Source of the DNA: Roseovarius aestuarii
Lineage (GTDB): Bacteria > Pseudomonadota > Alphaproteobacteria > Rhodobacterales > Rhodobacteraceae
DNA length: 55,996 nt
Direction: 5' to 3'
Assembly (NCBI GenBank): GCA_027214255.1
Contig: JAPWHL010000025.1
Location: 1-55,996, forward strand
In this document: positions 34,957 to 44,606 of the stretch, in pieces
How positions within the stretch are numbered: position 1 is the first letter of the stretch
How the letters are laid out: each line of letters starts with the position of its first letter
Translations under genes and position numbers: made by a program
Notes under the pieces: generated by a model
Database searches by the model: none
The model's input: only the letters and a program-made list of their open reading frames with translations
What the model was told of the DNA's origin: nothing

Positions 34957-36267
34957 TTACAGGACATAGCGGCTAAGATCGGTGGATTTCATCAACTCGC
35001 CCAGGTTCTTTTCAACGAACTCGGCATTCACCGTCACGGACTGACCGCCGCGATCGGGGGCGTTAAAGCTGAGCTCTTCAAAGACCCGCTCCATAACCGT
35101 ATACAGCCGCCGTGCGCCAATATTCTCGACCGTTTGATTCACATCGGCGGCAATCTTGGCCAGCGCGGCAATGCCTTCGGGGGTAAAGTCGACCGTGACC
35201 TGTTCAGTACCCATCAGGGCAGTGTATTGCAGGGTCAAGGCGTTATCGGTTTCCGTAAGGATTCGGACGAAATCGGCTTCGGTCAAGGCACGCAATTCAA
35301 CCCGAATTGGCAGGCGGCCTTGCAGTTCAGGCAACAAATCAGATGGCTTGGCGATATGAAACGCGCCGGATGCAATAAACAGGATATGATCTGTTTTAAC
35401 CGGGCCATGCTTGGTGCTGACAGTAGTGCCCTCAATCAGGGGCAACAGATCGCGCTGGACGCCTTCGCGGCTAACATCACCGCCGCGCGCATCTGAGCGT
35501 GCGCAAACCTTGTCGATTTCATCCAGAAACACGATTCCATTCTGTTCAACCGCTTCCAGCGCAGCCTTGTTTACAGTTTCATCATCCAGCAGCTTGTCGG
35601 CCTCTTCTCCGATCAGGATTTCATAGCTGTCGGCAACCTTCATCTTGCGGCGCACCGTGCGCCCACCAAAGGCCTTACCGAAAATGTCACCCAAATTCAT
35701 CATACCCATCTGGCCGCCTCCGGGTTGACCCGGGATATCCATCATGCCCATCGGGTTCGAGGTGTCCGCAACGTCCAGCTCGATTTCGGTATTGTCCAAC
35801 TCACCCGACTTCAGTTTTTTACGAAACATTTCGCGTGTGCCTTCGCGCGCCTGATCCCCCGCAATGGCGTCAATAACGCGTTCTTCTGCGGCGGCGTGGG
35901 CGTTGGCTTTAACCTCATCGCGCATCTGCTCGCGGATCATGGCAATAGAGGAATCGACCAGATCACGGATGATCTGCTCAACGTCGCGCCCGACATAGCC
36001 TACTTCGGTAAACTTGGTTGCTTCAACCTTTATAAAAGGTGCACGGGCCAGTTTGGCCAACCGGCGGCTGATCTCGGTTTTACCGACGCCAGTAGGACCA
36101 ATCATCAGGATATTCTTGGGATACACCTCATCACGCAAATCATCCGACAGTTGTTTGCGTCGCCAACGATTGCGCAGGGCCACGGCAACGGCACGTTTTG
36201 CGTCATTCTGGCCGATGATAAAGCGGTCCAGTTCGGACACAATTTCGCGTGGTGTAAGGTCGGTCAT
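34957..36267 (-). CDS. hslU: HslU, ATPase subunit of the HslVU protease
   Basis: The 436-residue AAA+ unfoldase starts [20 protein letters not shown] at the ATG at 36267. The frame upstream of it (to 36324) is not family-like. Walker A is GPTGVGKT (residues 57-64), with the pore motif GYVGRD and Walker [10 protein letters not shown]. The insertion (I) domain spans about residues 110-235 with glycine/methionine-rich stretches. The C-terminus LSRYVL docks into HslV. It is convergent with the YedK-type gene and separated from hslV by two genes. Confidence 0.96.
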   Translation of the reverse strand: MTDLTPREIVSELDRFIIGQNDAKRAVAVALRNRWRRKQLSDDLRDEVYPKNILMIGPTGVGKTEISRRLAKLARAPFIKVEATKFTEVGYVGRDVEQIIRDLVDSSIAMIREQMRDEVKANAHAAAEERVIDAIAGDQAREGTREMFRKKLKSGELDNTEIELDVADTSNPMGMMDIPGQPGGGQMGMMNLGDIFGKAFGGRTVRRKMKVADSYEILIGEEADKLLDDETVNKAALEAVEQNGIVFLDEIDKVCARSDARGGDVSREGVQRDLLPLIEGTTVSTKHGPVKTDHILFIASGAFHIAKPSDLLPELQGRLPIRVELRALTEADFVRILTETDNALTLQYTALMGTEQVTVDFTPEGIAALAKIAADVNQTVENIGARRLYTVMERVFEELSFNAPDRGGQSVTVNAEFVEKNLGELMKSTDLSRYVL

Positions 36268-36496
36268 GCGTGGGCCTCCGTAGGGCGTGTTTGAGCGAAA
36301 CCTAAGCATGACGGCACAGAACACAAGCCGATCACGAAATTTCGCGCACAGTCAGCGCACCAACATGCGTTCTGGTTCTCACAAAAGGCCAGTAAACCAG
36401 CCTTGCAACCGGTCCTATCATATCAACTATCGCATTGAGCGGAAGATTGCGGATGTGGTGCTTGACCCAGACGGGCGTGGCGGGCATCACGCCAAC

Positions 36497-36835
36497 ATGA
36501 TTATATTGAAAATACTGCGCGGCCCAGAGTGGGCCGATCTGCGCGCCGCTGGGTCCAGCGCGGGTGCGCCTGTAGATGTGACGGACGGGTACATTCATTT
36601 TTCGACCGTATCACAAGCTCCCGAAACAGCCGCCAAGCATTTCGCGGGCGAGGACGGATTGATGTTGTTGGGGGTCGAGGATGATCGGCTGGGCGATGAC
36701 CTAAAATGGGAAGAATCGCGTGGTGGCGCCCTATTTCCACATCTCTATCGTGAATTGCGCATGAGTGACGTTGCATGGGCACAGCCTTTGCCGATGCTGA
36801 ACGGTGTGCATCAATTCCCTGCGGGGTTGGAATGA
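36497..36835 (+). CDS. DUF952 family protein
   Basis: About 112 residues from the ATG at 36497. The frame stays open for 70 codons upstream, but that stretch is unlike protein of the family. [19 protein letters not shown], then [20 protein letters not shown] and LRWEES-like / [12 protein letters not shown] match DUF952, a small single-domain family of unknown function. The stop overlaps the pyrD start (ATGA), so it heads an operon with pyrD and the ArsC-like gene. Confidence 0.88.
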   Translation: MIILKILRGPEWADLRAAGSSAGAPVDVTDGYIHFSTVSQAPETAAKHFAGEDGLMLLGVEDDRLGDDLKWEESRGGALFPHLYRELRMSDVAWAQPLPMLNGVHQFPAGLE

Positions 36836-37899
36836 GCGGCGCGCCTCTGTCCGAACGTATCGGGCTGGCCCTGCTGCATCGGCTGGATCCGGAACGCGCG
36901 CATGGTCTGGCATTGCGCGCATTGCGATCGGGGTTGGTGCCATCTTCCGGTGTTATCACCTCACCACGGCTGCGTTGCAACGTGGCGGGTCTGACCCTGC
37001 CCAACCCTATTGGGTTGGCTGCCGGATTTGACAAAAATGCCGAGGCGCTGAGGCCGTTGGCCCGCTCAGGTTTTGGTATGATCGAGGTCGGCGCGATCAC
37101 GCCTCGTGCGCAGGTTGGTAACCCACGCCCGCGCCTGTTTCGGCTAAGCGCGGATCGCGCGGTGATCAATCGTTTTGGGTTTAACAATCAAGGCATGGAA
37201 GCCGCCGCACAACGTCTGGCCAATCGCCCAAAGGATGCCGTAATCGGCTTGAACTTAGGTGCGAATAAAGACAGCGACGACCGCGCCGAAGATTTCGCCC
37301 GAGTCTTGGCCCATTGCGGTCAGTATCTGGATTTTGCGACGGTGAATGTTTCAAGCCCCAACACCGAGAAACTGCGCGATTTGCAAGGGCCAAAGGCGCT
37401 AAGCGCTCTTCTGGCCGGCGTGATGGAGGCCCGCAATTGGTTGCAACGCCCGATCCCGGTGTTCCTGAAAATTGCGCCGGATCTGGATGATGCGGCCCTA
37501 GAGGATATTGTCGAGGTTGCACGCGGTGCGCATTTGTCCGGAATTATCGCGACCAACACAACACTGGACCGCAACGGCCTAAGTGCCTCCGCACGGGATG
37601 AGGCCGGTGGGCTGTCCGGCGCACCACTGTTTGAAAAATCCACAAAGGTGCTGGCGCGACTTTCACAACTAAGCGACGGCAACATACCACTGATCGGCGT
37701 TGGTGGCATTTCAAGCGCAGAACAGGCCTATGCCAAAATCTGTGCTGGCGCCTCGGCGGTACAACTGTATTCGGCACTGGTTTACGAAGGCATGTCACTG
37801 ATCCCCCGCATCGCTGCGGGACTAGAGAGGCTACTAGAGGCCGATGGACATACCAACGTGATGCAAGCCATCGGTAGCAAACGAGAGGACTGGCTATGA
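36832..37899 (+). CDS. pyrD: Dihydroorotate dehydrogenase (quinone, class 2)
   Basis: The 355-residue flavoprotein oxidises dihydroorotate to orotate in pyrimidine synthesis and passes electrons to quinone at the inner membrane. The N-terminal helices ([26 protein letters not shown]) are the class 2 membrane-association tunnel. [13 protein letters not shown] and [14 protein letters not shown] bind FMN and substrate (catalytic Ser in NVSSPN), and [15 protein letters not shown] binds phosphate. The start at 36832 overlaps the DUF952 stop (ATGA). The stop overlaps the ArsC-like start in the same way. Confidence 0.96.
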   Translation: MSGAPLSERIGLALLHRLDPERAHGLALRALRSGLVPSSGVITSPRLRCNVAGLTLPNPIGLAAGFDKNAEALRPLARSGFGMIEVGAITPRAQVGNPRPRLFRLSADRAVINRFGFNNQGMEAAAQRLANRPKDAVIGLNLGANKDSDDRAEDFARVLAHCGQYLDFATVNVSSPNTEKLRDLQGPKALSALLAGVMEARNWLQRPIPVFLKIAPDLDDAALEDIVEVARGAHLSGIIATNTTLDRNGLSASARDEAGGLSGAPLFEKSTKVLARLSQLSDGNIPLIGVGGISSAEQAYAKICAGASAVQLYSALVYEGMSLIPRIAAGLERLLEADGHTNVMQAIGSKREDWL

Positions 37900-38237
37900 T
37901 CACATACTGGCACAATCCGCGCTGCTCAAAGTCCCGCGAGGGGCTGGCGCTGTTGGAATCACACGATGCAGATGTAGCCACACGGCGTTATCTGGAGTCA
38001 CCACCAAACGAGGCCGAGTTGCGCGCAGTACATGCACAATTGGGATGTCCGGTAATCGACATGGTGCGCACTGGCGAGCGCGCCTTCAAGGACGCCGGTC
38101 TGACGCGGGATGCATCAGACAACCAATTGTTCGCCGCCATGGCCGCCCATCCAATCCTTATCGAACGCCCTATCGCCATGACAGACACACGCGCCGCTAT
38201 TGGCCGACCGCCAGAGAACCTTCTGACGCTCTTGTGA
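37896..38237 (+). CDS. ArsC/YfgD-family thioredoxin-fold protein
   Basis: The 113-residue protein begins [19 protein letters not shown] with the catalytic-position Cys10 of the ArsC family. [21 protein letters not shown] and [28 protein letters not shown] are family blocks. Genuine glutaredoxin-dependent arsenate reductases are longer. This size and the absence of any ars genes nearby favour the YfgD-like group, whose role is unclear. It is translationally coupled to pyrD through an ATGA overlap. Confidence 0.88.
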   Translation: MITYWHNPRCSKSREGLALLESHDADVATRRYLESPPNEAELRAVHAQLGCPVIDMVRTGERAFKDAGLTRDASDNQLFAAMAAHPILIERPIAMTDTRAAIGRPPENLLTLL

Positions 38238-38255
38238 TCCCGTTTCTTTCTGCAA

Positions 38256-39917
38256 GTGATATGCAAGAAATCACACCACAGCATAAGGACGACGCCCCTG
38301 TTCACACGACTCATCACATGGACTGACGCGGTACTGATGGATTTGGCGCGTCAAATGCGCTGGTCCTTTTTACCGCCTTTGATGGTCTATCTGGCCTATG
38401 GTGTTTCGACGATCACCGGAATTGTCGGCGTGTTCTTTGTCAAAGAGTATCTGGGCCTGTCCGCTGCTTTTCTGGCGGGGTTGGCTTTCTGGGCTGGCTT
38501 ACCTTGGGCGCTCAAGATGCCACTGGGTCATTTGGTGGACTTGGTCTGGCGCTGGAAATGGTTGCTGGTGTGGTTCGGCGCCGCATTGGTCGCCATCAGC
38601 CTCAGCATCTTTTACTTGCTGGTCACCTCCCCTGTCGCTATGGGCCGGGTGATGCCAATCGAAGCGTGGTTCGTCGCGGCAACCTTGCTGTCGCCCTGCG
38701 GTCTGGTGTTGCAAGACGCGGTGGCCGACGCAATGTCGGTCGAGGCAGTGCCGCATGTCGGAGCAGATGGCCAGCCGCTGAACGAAGACACATTGCGTGC
38801 ATTGCACACCACCATGCAAACCCTGGGGCGCGTTGCATTAATTGGTGGGACGTTGATCGTGGCGTTAATTAACATTGTGGCCTTCGACGGTGTCGATGCT
38901 CTGCCGCAGGCAGACAAACCCGCCGTTTATGCCCAGATCTATGCAATTGCCCTGATCGTTCCGGTGATCTCCGTTTCAGGCGTTGTGCTGGCCGGTCTGC
39001 TACGGCGACGCGCAATACGGCGCGCCATAGCACAGGGGCAGGACCCCTCCCCATGGGAAGAGCGCCCCGGACCTCCGACCAAGGCGAACCCTTGGTATTT
39101 TGTGGGCGGCGGGGCGTTCGTGGTGCTATCGCTGGGCGTCGGGCTGTTTGATGTACCCTTTGCACAAGAAATCGTCTTTGTCGGCTCGATGGGGATTGTG
39201 GCGTTGTTGATGCGCCAGCTGACACGCGCCCTCTCCCCTCAGGCGGCACGGATGCTGATTGGAACGGCGCTGATTGTCTTTGCCTTTCGCGCAGTCCCGC
39301 TGCCCGGGCAGGGGGCGACATGGTTTACCATCGACGTGTTGGGGTTTGACCCACAATTCCTGTCGGTGCTCAGCCTGATCGCATCGGTTCTAACACTGGT
39401 CGCGATGCTGGTTTTGCGCCCTTACATGGCCGCTCGACGCCTGACGCGGGTCTATCTGACACTAACAATCCTCAGTGGTGTTCTGGCCCTGCCCAACATC
39501 GCGTTATACTATGGCCTGCAGGATATAACGGCACCGCTGACCGGTGGGTTGGTGGACGCGCGGTTTATCGCGGTATTGGACACAGCCGCAGAAAGCCCGC
39601 TTAGCCAGATCGCGCTAATTCCGATGCTGGCGTGGATTGCCCGCAACGCACCAGAAAACCTAAAGGCGACGTTCTTTGCCGTGATGGCATCGTTTACAAA
39701 TCTGGCATTGTCCGCATCGTCGCTGGCCACGAAATACATCAACAAACTGTTCATCGTAGAACGCGAAGTGACAGACCACGCGACTGGCGCGGTCAAAGCA
39801 CCCGCCGATTACAGCCAGCTGGGCTGGCTGTTGATCACCGTGGCAGTGATCGGCGTGGCGATGCCATTGTTGACGCTGGTGGCGGTGCAATGCTCGCGGT
39901 TGCGCACAACGGATTGA
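38256..39917 (+). CDS. Major-facilitator-type transporter, possibly folate-biopterin transporter (BT1) family
   Basis: Up to 553 residues with about twelve hydrophobic segments. The start could be GTG at 38256 or ATG at 38337, just before LARQMRWSFLPPLMVYLAYGVSTITGI. LQDAVADAMSVEAV resembles the conserved acidic segment of BT1 folate-biopterin carriers, and NLKATFFAVMASFTNLALSAS matches their C-terminal half. The substrate is unproven. A PucC-like pigment-related carrier was considered but no photosynthesis genes are present. The gene follows the ArsC-like gene by 18 bases. Confidence 0.7.
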   Translation: MICKKSHHSIRTTPLFTRLITWTDAVLMDLARQMRWSFLPPLMVYLAYGVSTITGIVGVFFVKEYLGLSAAFLAGLAFWAGLPWALKMPLGHLVDLVWRWKWLLVWFGAALVAISLSIFYLLVTSPVAMGRVMPIEAWFVAATLLSPCGLVLQDAVADAMSVEAVPHVGADGQPLNEDTLRALHTTMQTLGRVALIGGTLIVALINIVAFDGVDALPQADKPAVYAQIYAIALIVPVISVSGVVLAGLLRRRAIRRAIAQGQDPSPWEERPGPPTKANPWYFVGGGAFVVLSLGVGLFDVPFAQEIVFVGSMGIVALLMRQLTRALSPQAARMLIGTALIVFAFRAVPLPGQGATWFTIDVLGFDPQFLSVLSLIASVLTLVAMLVLRPYMAARRLTRVYLTLTILSGVLALPNIALYYGLQDITAPLTGGLVDARFIAVLDTAAESPLSQIALIPMLAWIARNAPENLKATFFAVMASFTNLALSASSLATKYINKLFIVEREVTDHATGAVKAPADYSQLGWLLITVAVIGVAMPLLTLVAVQCSRLRTTD

Positions 39918-39948
39918 TGCAGGCCCATCATGCTTTGGCGTAAAAGGA

Positions 39949-41277
39949 TCACCCTTGCGCCGAACGTTCGAGTGCCGGATACCGATACGCCAATGTAGCG
40001 CCACGGGCGACAAACGACACCAGCAACGCCACCCATAAGCCGCTGTTACCCCAAAGCGGCATCAAAACCAGCGCAACCACCAAATAGATTGCCAGACTAA
40101 CAGCCATCATGTTGCGCATGTCGCGGGTGCGTGTCGCCCCGATAAAAATGCCATCCAGCATGAAGGCCGCGCAGGCGCAGACAGGCACGGCCACCACAAA
40201 CGGCAGATATAGCGCCGCTGCTGCCTGCACATCGGTCGATTTCGCCATCAAGGCAACCAGATCGGACCCAAACAGCAAAAACACCACAGACAAACCGGCG
40301 CAAATCGTCAGGGCCCAACCACTGCTAAGAATGGCCGCCCGACGTAGACGGGCCCGTTGGCGTGCCCCGGTCGCCTGTCCCACCAAGGTTTCAGCGGCGA
40401 CGGCAAAACCATCCATCGTATGCGAGGTAAGGTGGATCAACTGCAATAGAACCTGATTGGCTGCCAAAGTTGCATCGCCAAAATCAGCGCCCCAGAACAG
40501 GAAGGACACAAAGATTCCCTCGATCATCAAAGCCCGCATCAGAATATCTGAATTGACCACCGCCATGCGTTTCAGACGAACCGCATCAAATACTCGCGGC
40601 CAATCACGCCAGTCCGGTACCCGAAAGGCCGCACGGCATAACCAAAGGCCCAGCGCGAGCCCGCTCCATTCGGCAATCAGCGTGGCCCAAGCGATGCCAA
40701 CCACGCCCCATTCCAGCCCCAGCACAAACCACAGATCCAGCCCGATATTCGCGCCATTCATCATTAACTGAATGGCCAGAACCGCACGCGTGCGTTCTTG
40801 GGCAATCAGCCAGCCAGTTATGGCAAACATGCCGATGACCGCAGGCGCACCCCAGACGCGCACCTGCATGTATCCACGGGCCAGCCCTTCAACCTCGGCG
40901 CTGGCGGGAGACAGCACAAAAGCCCCCTGAAACAACGGCACTTGAAACGCGATCACCGCCAGACCCGCAATCGCGCCAATCATCAAACCGCGCGTCAGCA
41001 GCGCAGCAACCTCGGCCCGATCACCAGCTCCCAGCGCCTGCGCGGCCAGACCACTGGTGCCCATGCGCAGGAACCCGAAAATCCAGTAAATGGCGGTCAG
41101 GATCACCGCACCTATTCCCACGGCACCGATGGGCGCCGCCAAACCCAGTTGACCGACAACACCAGTGTCCACCAGCCCCAAAAGCGGGATTGTTGCATTG
41201 GAAACAACCACAGGCACGGCGACATTCAGCACACGGCGATGCGTGATCTGCGTTCGCGCGCCCGCAGTGTCGTCCAT
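39949..41277 (-). CDS. MATE-family multidrug/toxin efflux protein (DinF-like)
   Basis: About 442 residues with twelve hydrophobic segments. RRVLNVAVPVVVSNATIPLLGLVDTGVVGQLG is the MATE N-terminal block, and the second half repeats it (MDGFAVAAETLVGQATG). The DinF branch is suggested by the LVDTGVVG pattern. It exports cationic or organic compounds using a Na+ or H+ gradient. Its start lies 6 bases after the stop of the thioesterase upstream (41283), so it probably ends a thioesterase-thioesterase-MATE operon read leftward. Confidence 0.9.
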   Translation of the reverse strand: MDDTAGARTQITHRRVLNVAVPVVVSNATIPLLGLVDTGVVGQLGLAAPIGAVGIGAVILTAIYWIFGFLRMGTSGLAAQALGAGDRAEVAALLTRGLMIGAIAGLAVIAFQVPLFQGAFVLSPASAEVEGLARGYMQVRVWGAPAVIGMFAITGWLIAQERTRAVLAIQLMMNGANIGLDLWFVLGLEWGVVGIAWATLIAEWSGLALGLWLCRAAFRVPDWRDWPRVFDAVRLKRMAVVNSDILMRALMIEGIFVSFLFWGADFGDATLAANQVLLQLIHLTSHTMDGFAVAAETLVGQATGARQRARLRRAAILSSGWALTICAGLSVVFLLFGSDLVALMAKSTDVQAAAALYLPFVVAVPVCACAAFMLDGIFIGATRTRDMRNMMAVSLAIYLVVALVLMPLWGNSGLWVALLVSFVARGATLAYRYPALERSAQG

Positions 41278-41282
41278 CACTG

Positions 41283-41795
41283 TCAGCCGTCATTGCGCGG
41301 CATCAGGAAATGCCCCGTCGCCTGCGCAAAGGCACGCTCGCGGTTATCCTGCCACGCCTCGACATGCACCGAAGCATAGCGCCGTCCCAGCCTGCTGATC
41401 TGCGCGCGCGCATACGCATCGCGCGGCAAACCGGACCGCAGGTAATCCACGGTAAAATCGATTGTTTTTGGCAGGCGCGTCAGTGACGGAGCAACGTCAG
41501 GCGCGCCCTCTGCTTCGATACGCGGCCATAGTATCGCCCAGCTCAGGCCGATGATGGCGGTTACCTCTAGAAACGCTGCTGTGGCGCCGCCATGCAATGC
41601 TGGCAGGATCGGATTGCCGATCAGTTTTTCGTCAAACGGCATGACGGCGGTCAGCTCGTCACCGCGTCGGTCGAACGTGACTCCCAGATAACTGATGTAA
41701 GGCACCCCGGCGACCAGTGCGGCCAGCGCTTCGTCCCGGCGTTGTTTGACCACTTGCACAGGTTCGGGGCGTTTTTTAGGAGCCATTTCACCCAC
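41283..41795 (-). CDS. PaaI-family hotdog thioesterase (second of a tandem pair)
   Basis: About 167-170 residues, with a GTG start at 41795 or an ATG at 41786. GVPYISYLGVTFDRRGDELTAVMPF and NPILPALHGGATAAFLEVTAIIGL match the hotdog fold of PaaI-type acyl-CoA thioesterases (the HGG motif region). TIDFTVDYLRSGLPRDAYARAQI completes the fold. It hydrolyses a thioester, but the acyl group is unknown. It overlaps the stop of the first thioesterase, so the pair is translationally coupled. Sequence identity between the two is low, so this is not a recent duplication. Confidence 0.85.
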   Translation of the reverse strand: MGEMAPKKRPEPVQVVKQRRDEALAALVAGVPYISYLGVTFDRRGDELTAVMPFDEKLIGNPILPALHGGATAAFLEVTAIIGLSWAILWPRIEAEGAPDVAPSLTRLPKTIDFTVDYLRSGLPRDAYARAQISRLGRRYASVHVEAWQDNRERAFAQATGHFLMPRNDG

Positions 41796-42222
41796 CCTCT
41801 ACTGTAAACGTTCCGGTCGCGGTGGCCACAGGGCGATCGCGGTCATCGTCCAGTGCAACCGCCCGCACAAACGCAACCGACCGGGTGATGTGATAGCACG
41901 TCGCTTCGACGCGGATCGTCTGGCCCGGCGTGGCCGCACGCATATAATCAATCCGCAACCCAAGGGTGGCTGTGCCACCTGTCGCGCCCGGATGACACAT
42001 CGCGGCAGCGCCACAACACGTATCCATCAAAGCGCTGACTGCACCACCATGAATTACACCGGTTTCGGGATCACCCACCAGCGCATCGCGCCACGGCATG
42101 TGCATCACAGCATGCCCATCAACCATCTTTTCGATCACCATGCCCAGCGATTTCGCGTGTGGCAGGTTCTCGAAGAACCCGATTGCGCGGTGATTCGGCG
42201 TATCAGTGGGCGTCTGAGTCAT
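41788..42222 (-). CDS. PaaI-family hotdog thioesterase (first of a tandem pair)
   Basis: About 144 residues from the ATG at 42222. A GTG at 42234 would add four residues. HAVMHMPWRDALVGDPETGVIHGGAVSALMDTCCGAAAM contains the HGG(A) motif and acidic helix of PaaI-type acyl-CoA thioesterases, and LGLRIDYMRAATPGQTIRVEA is the central strand. It is the first gene of a leftward unit (two thioesterases and the MATE gene) and faces the MerR regulator across 180 bases that hold a dyad at 42299-42322. Confidence 0.87.
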   Translation of the reverse strand: MTQTPTDTPNHRAIGFFENLPHAKSLGMVIEKMVDGHAVMHMPWRDALVGDPETGVIHGGAVSALMDTCCGAAAMCHPGATGGTATLGLRIDYMRAATPGQTIRVEATCYHITRSVAFVRAVALDDDRDRPVATATGTFTVEGG

Positions 42223-42298
42223 GGGCAGGTGCACATCGTTTCAAGGTCGGGCGCATGGGCGCGCGGTCAGGTCCTTATCAGCCCGGTAGACACCCCGT

Positions 42299-42322
42299 TG
42301 CAAGGGGTAATCCGGGCTTGCA
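42299..42322. promoter_or_regulatory. Dyad in the thioesterase/MerR divergent region (candidate MerR operator)
   Basis: TGCAAG at 42299-42304 and CTTGCA at 42317-42322 form an exact inverted repeat with a 12-base spacer. It lies midway between the divergent thioesterase and MerR-type genes. Confidence 0.4.
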
Positions 42323-42401
42323 CATCGGCAGGTCTATCCCCGCGCGCTATTTTCGGGCAATATTGGAAGACACACTGAAACGCGGCCGGTCAGATACAGC
42401 C

Positions 42402-42773
42402 ATGCCTGAAACACTTATGACTCTCAAAGAAATGTGCGCCCAGTTCGATGTAACGCCGCGCACCCTTCGCTATTATGAGTACATCGAGCTGTTACAGCCC
42501 GAGCGAGAAGGCCGTGCGCGCATGTACGGAGCGCGCGAACGCGCCCGACTGACATTGATCCTGCGCGGGCGCAAATTTGGTTTCTCGCTGGAGGATATCC
42601 GCCAGTGGCTGATGATGTATGAACATGAAGGCACTCAGGCTCAGATGAAAAACTGGATCGCCCTTGCCGACCGCCAGTTAGAGGAACTGGCAGAACAACG
42701 CCAACAAATCGACACGGCAATAAGTGAGCTGCAACAGCTGCGCGACGACACCGCTAACTCATTGGATGACTGA
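42402..42773 (+). CDS. MerR-family transcriptional regulator
   Basis: About 123 residues. The ATG at 42402 (or 42417) precedes TLKEMCAQFDVTPRTLRYYEYIELLQPER, a typical MerR helix-turn-helix and wing start. RKFGFSLEDIRQWL is the second HTH-like helix, and residues 80-115 form the dimerisation coiled coil. There is no C-terminal cysteine cluster, so it is not an obvious metal sensor. No good ribosome site precedes either ATG. It is divergent from the tandem thioesterase genes, which it may regulate. Confidence 0.87.
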   Translation: MPETLMTLKEMCAQFDVTPRTLRYYEYIELLQPEREGRARMYGARERARLTLILRGRKFGFSLEDIRQWLMMYEHEGTQAQMKNWIALADRQLEELAEQRQQIDTAISELQQLRDDTANSLDD

Positions 42774-42873
42774 TCCCTACTCGCACTTTGCATCCGGTAA
42801 CGATGCGTAAAGGGACCGCCAAGGCGATCCCCATACTGGTCTAAACCAAAGACACGCCTTGTCTTGATCTGCG

Positions 42874-43542
42874 TTAATGCCCTTTGGCAAACGGTGCTGC
42901 ACTGCCCCATAGGGACTGGACACGTTCATCACGTCCACAGGCTTCGCGGTAGCGCTTGTATGCCTCCGATTGCTGCTTGGGGCCAAAGCGCGTCAAAACC
43001 AGATTGTCGCCCTTATAGTATGCTTGATGGTAATCTTCGGCCTTAAAGAAGGTCGCAGCCGGCAAAACAGGTGTGACAATCTTTTGGCCCAGCGCCTTTT
43101 GCGCCTCTTTGATTGCTGTTTTGGCCGCTGCTGTCTGGTCTGGCCCATTGGCAAAGATCGCGGTGCGATAACTGTCGCCCCGGTCACAGAATTGCCCACC
43201 GGCATCCGTCGGATCAATAGAGCGCATGAACATCGCCAACAGAGTGTCACGCGACACTTTGGACGGATCAAACTTGATCTGGACCGCCTCGTAATGGCCC
43301 GTGCCGCCTCGCGTTACATCTTTGTATGTCGGGTTTTTTGTAGTGCCACCCGTGTATCCTGACACCACGTCAGACACGCCTTTGACGGATTCAAAATCGG
43401 CTTCGACACACCAAAAACAGCCGCCTGCGACAGTCAATACTTCGGTTCCAGCGGCGTTGGCCGGTTTGCCCTGAGCGAAAAATCCGACAACAATAAGCCC
43501 GCCAAGAAGCATGGTTTTCAGTCTGGTCATAGCAAGTGTCAT
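42874..43542 (-). CDS. msrA: Peptide-methionine (S)-S-oxide reductase, exported
   Basis: The 222-residue MsrA has a signal peptide or anchor (MTLAMTRLKTMLLGGLIVVG to ANA, residues 1-30), so it repairs methionine sulfoxide in the envelope. The catalytic motif is GGCFWCVEADFE with Cys42. SGYTGGTTKNPTYKDV and GGTGHYEAVQIKFDPSKVS are the usual downstream blocks. The C-terminus holds a further Cys (REACGRDERV) that may resolve the disulfide. Start at 43542 is chosen because it gives the signal peptide. The next gene on the right is divergent. Confidence 0.95.
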   Translation of the reverse strand: MTLAMTRLKTMLLGGLIVVGFFAQGKPANAAGTEVLTVAGGCFWCVEADFESVKGVSDVVSGYTGGTTKNPTYKDVTRGGTGHYEAVQIKFDPSKVSRDTLLAMFMRSIDPTDAGGQFCDRGDSYRTAIFANGPDQTAAAKTAIKEAQKALGQKIVTPVLPAATFFKAEDYHQAYYKGDNLVLTRFGPKQQSEAYKRYREACGRDERVQSLWGSAAPFAKGH

Positions 43543-43700
43543 GTCTGTGCCCTCCTTGGGATTGCAATGACCATGACGCAAGCCGGGCAATCCGCCAATA
43601 GATTGAAGGCCATTCTCACGCGGAGGTGAAATCGCTTTACCACTTGAGGGTCGTTTACCGCCCCCTTAGCCTGTTCTGTAACAATTCAAGGGGGCACGCC

Positions 43701-44606
43701 ATGGACCATCAGACCACACATCAGGCCGAAGAGGACGCGCGCAACGAAGATATCCTGATATGGCTGAACGGACGCATCGTGCCCAAGGCCGACGCACTGG
43801 TCAGTGTTTATGACAGCGGGTTCATGTTGGGCGACGGCGTTTGGGAGGGGTTGCGCCTATATGACGGGACATGGGCCTTTGCCGACGAACATCTAGACAG
43901 ATTGTTTGAAGCGGCCAAGGCGATTGATCTGGACATCGGAATGGACCGGGACGGCGTTATGCAAGCGGTTCTGGATACCGCCAAGGCAAATAACATGACC
44001 ACGGACGCACATGCCCGATTGATGGTGACGCGTGGCGTCAAGACACGCCCATTCCAGCACCCTTCGCTAAGCCGTCAGGGGCCGACAATGACCATCATCA
44101 TGGAACATTCCAAACCCCGCATCGCGCGCCCGATCCGGCTGGCCACTGTACCGCATCTTCGGGGTCTACCGATGACACAGGACCCCAAGCTGAATTCACA
44201 TTCCAAGCTGAACTGCATTCTGGCCTGCATCGCAGCCGAAAAAGCAGGTGCGGACGAGGGCCTGATGCTGGATGTGCATGGCTTTGTGAACACGACCAAC
44301 GCCTGCAATTTTTTCATCGTGCGCAAAGGGGCCGTTTGGACCTCGACCGGGGATTACTGCATGAACGGCATCACCCGCCAAAAGGTAATCGACCTTTGCC
44401 GAGGGAATGACATCCCCGTGTTCGAACGCAACTTTTCCCTGGTCGATACCTATGGCGCGGACGAGGCCTTTTTGACAGGCACGTTCGGGGCGCAAACGCC
44501 CGTTGGATCAATTGACGGTCGTCAAATAGGCAACGGCGAGGCCGGGCCAGTCACGCTACGATTGCGGGGGCTGTACAAGGATCTAGTTGCAGAAGGGCGC
44601 AAGTGA
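43701..44606 (+). CDS. Class IV aminotransferase (branched-chain/D-amino-acid aminotransferase-like)
   Basis: About 301 residues from the ATG at 43701. The frame is open 25 codons upstream but without a ribosome site. NGRIVPKADALVSVYDSGFMLGDGVWEGLRLY is the family start. The PLP lysine lies in LNSHSKLNCILACIAAEKAGADEGLML (near residue 170) and FVNTTNACNFFIV contacts PLP. The substrate cannot be fixed, because BCAT, D-alanine aminotransferase and aminodeoxychorismate lyase share the fold. The stop shares an A with the start of the next gene (TGATG), so the pair is coupled. Confidence 0.88.
   Translation: MDHQTTHQAEEDARNEDILIWLNGRIVPKADALVSVYDSGFMLGDGVWEGLRLYDGTWAFADEHLDRLFEAAKAIDLDIGMDRDGVMQAVLDTAKANNMTTDAHARLMVTRGVKTRPFQHPSLSRQGPTMTIIMEHSKPRIARPIRLATVPHLRGLPMTQDPKLNSHSKLNCILACIAAEKAGADEGLMLDVHGFVNTTNACNFFIVRKGAVWTSTGDYCMNGITRQKVIDLCRGNDIPVFERNFSLVDTYGADEAFLTGTFGAQTPVGSIDGRQIGNGEAGPVTLRLRGLYKDLVAEGRK

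Noticed and set aside
38256..39917. PucC-type photosynthesis-related carrier
   Set aside because: No bacteriochlorophyll or reaction-centre genes are present, and the acidic motif fits the BT1 transporter group better.
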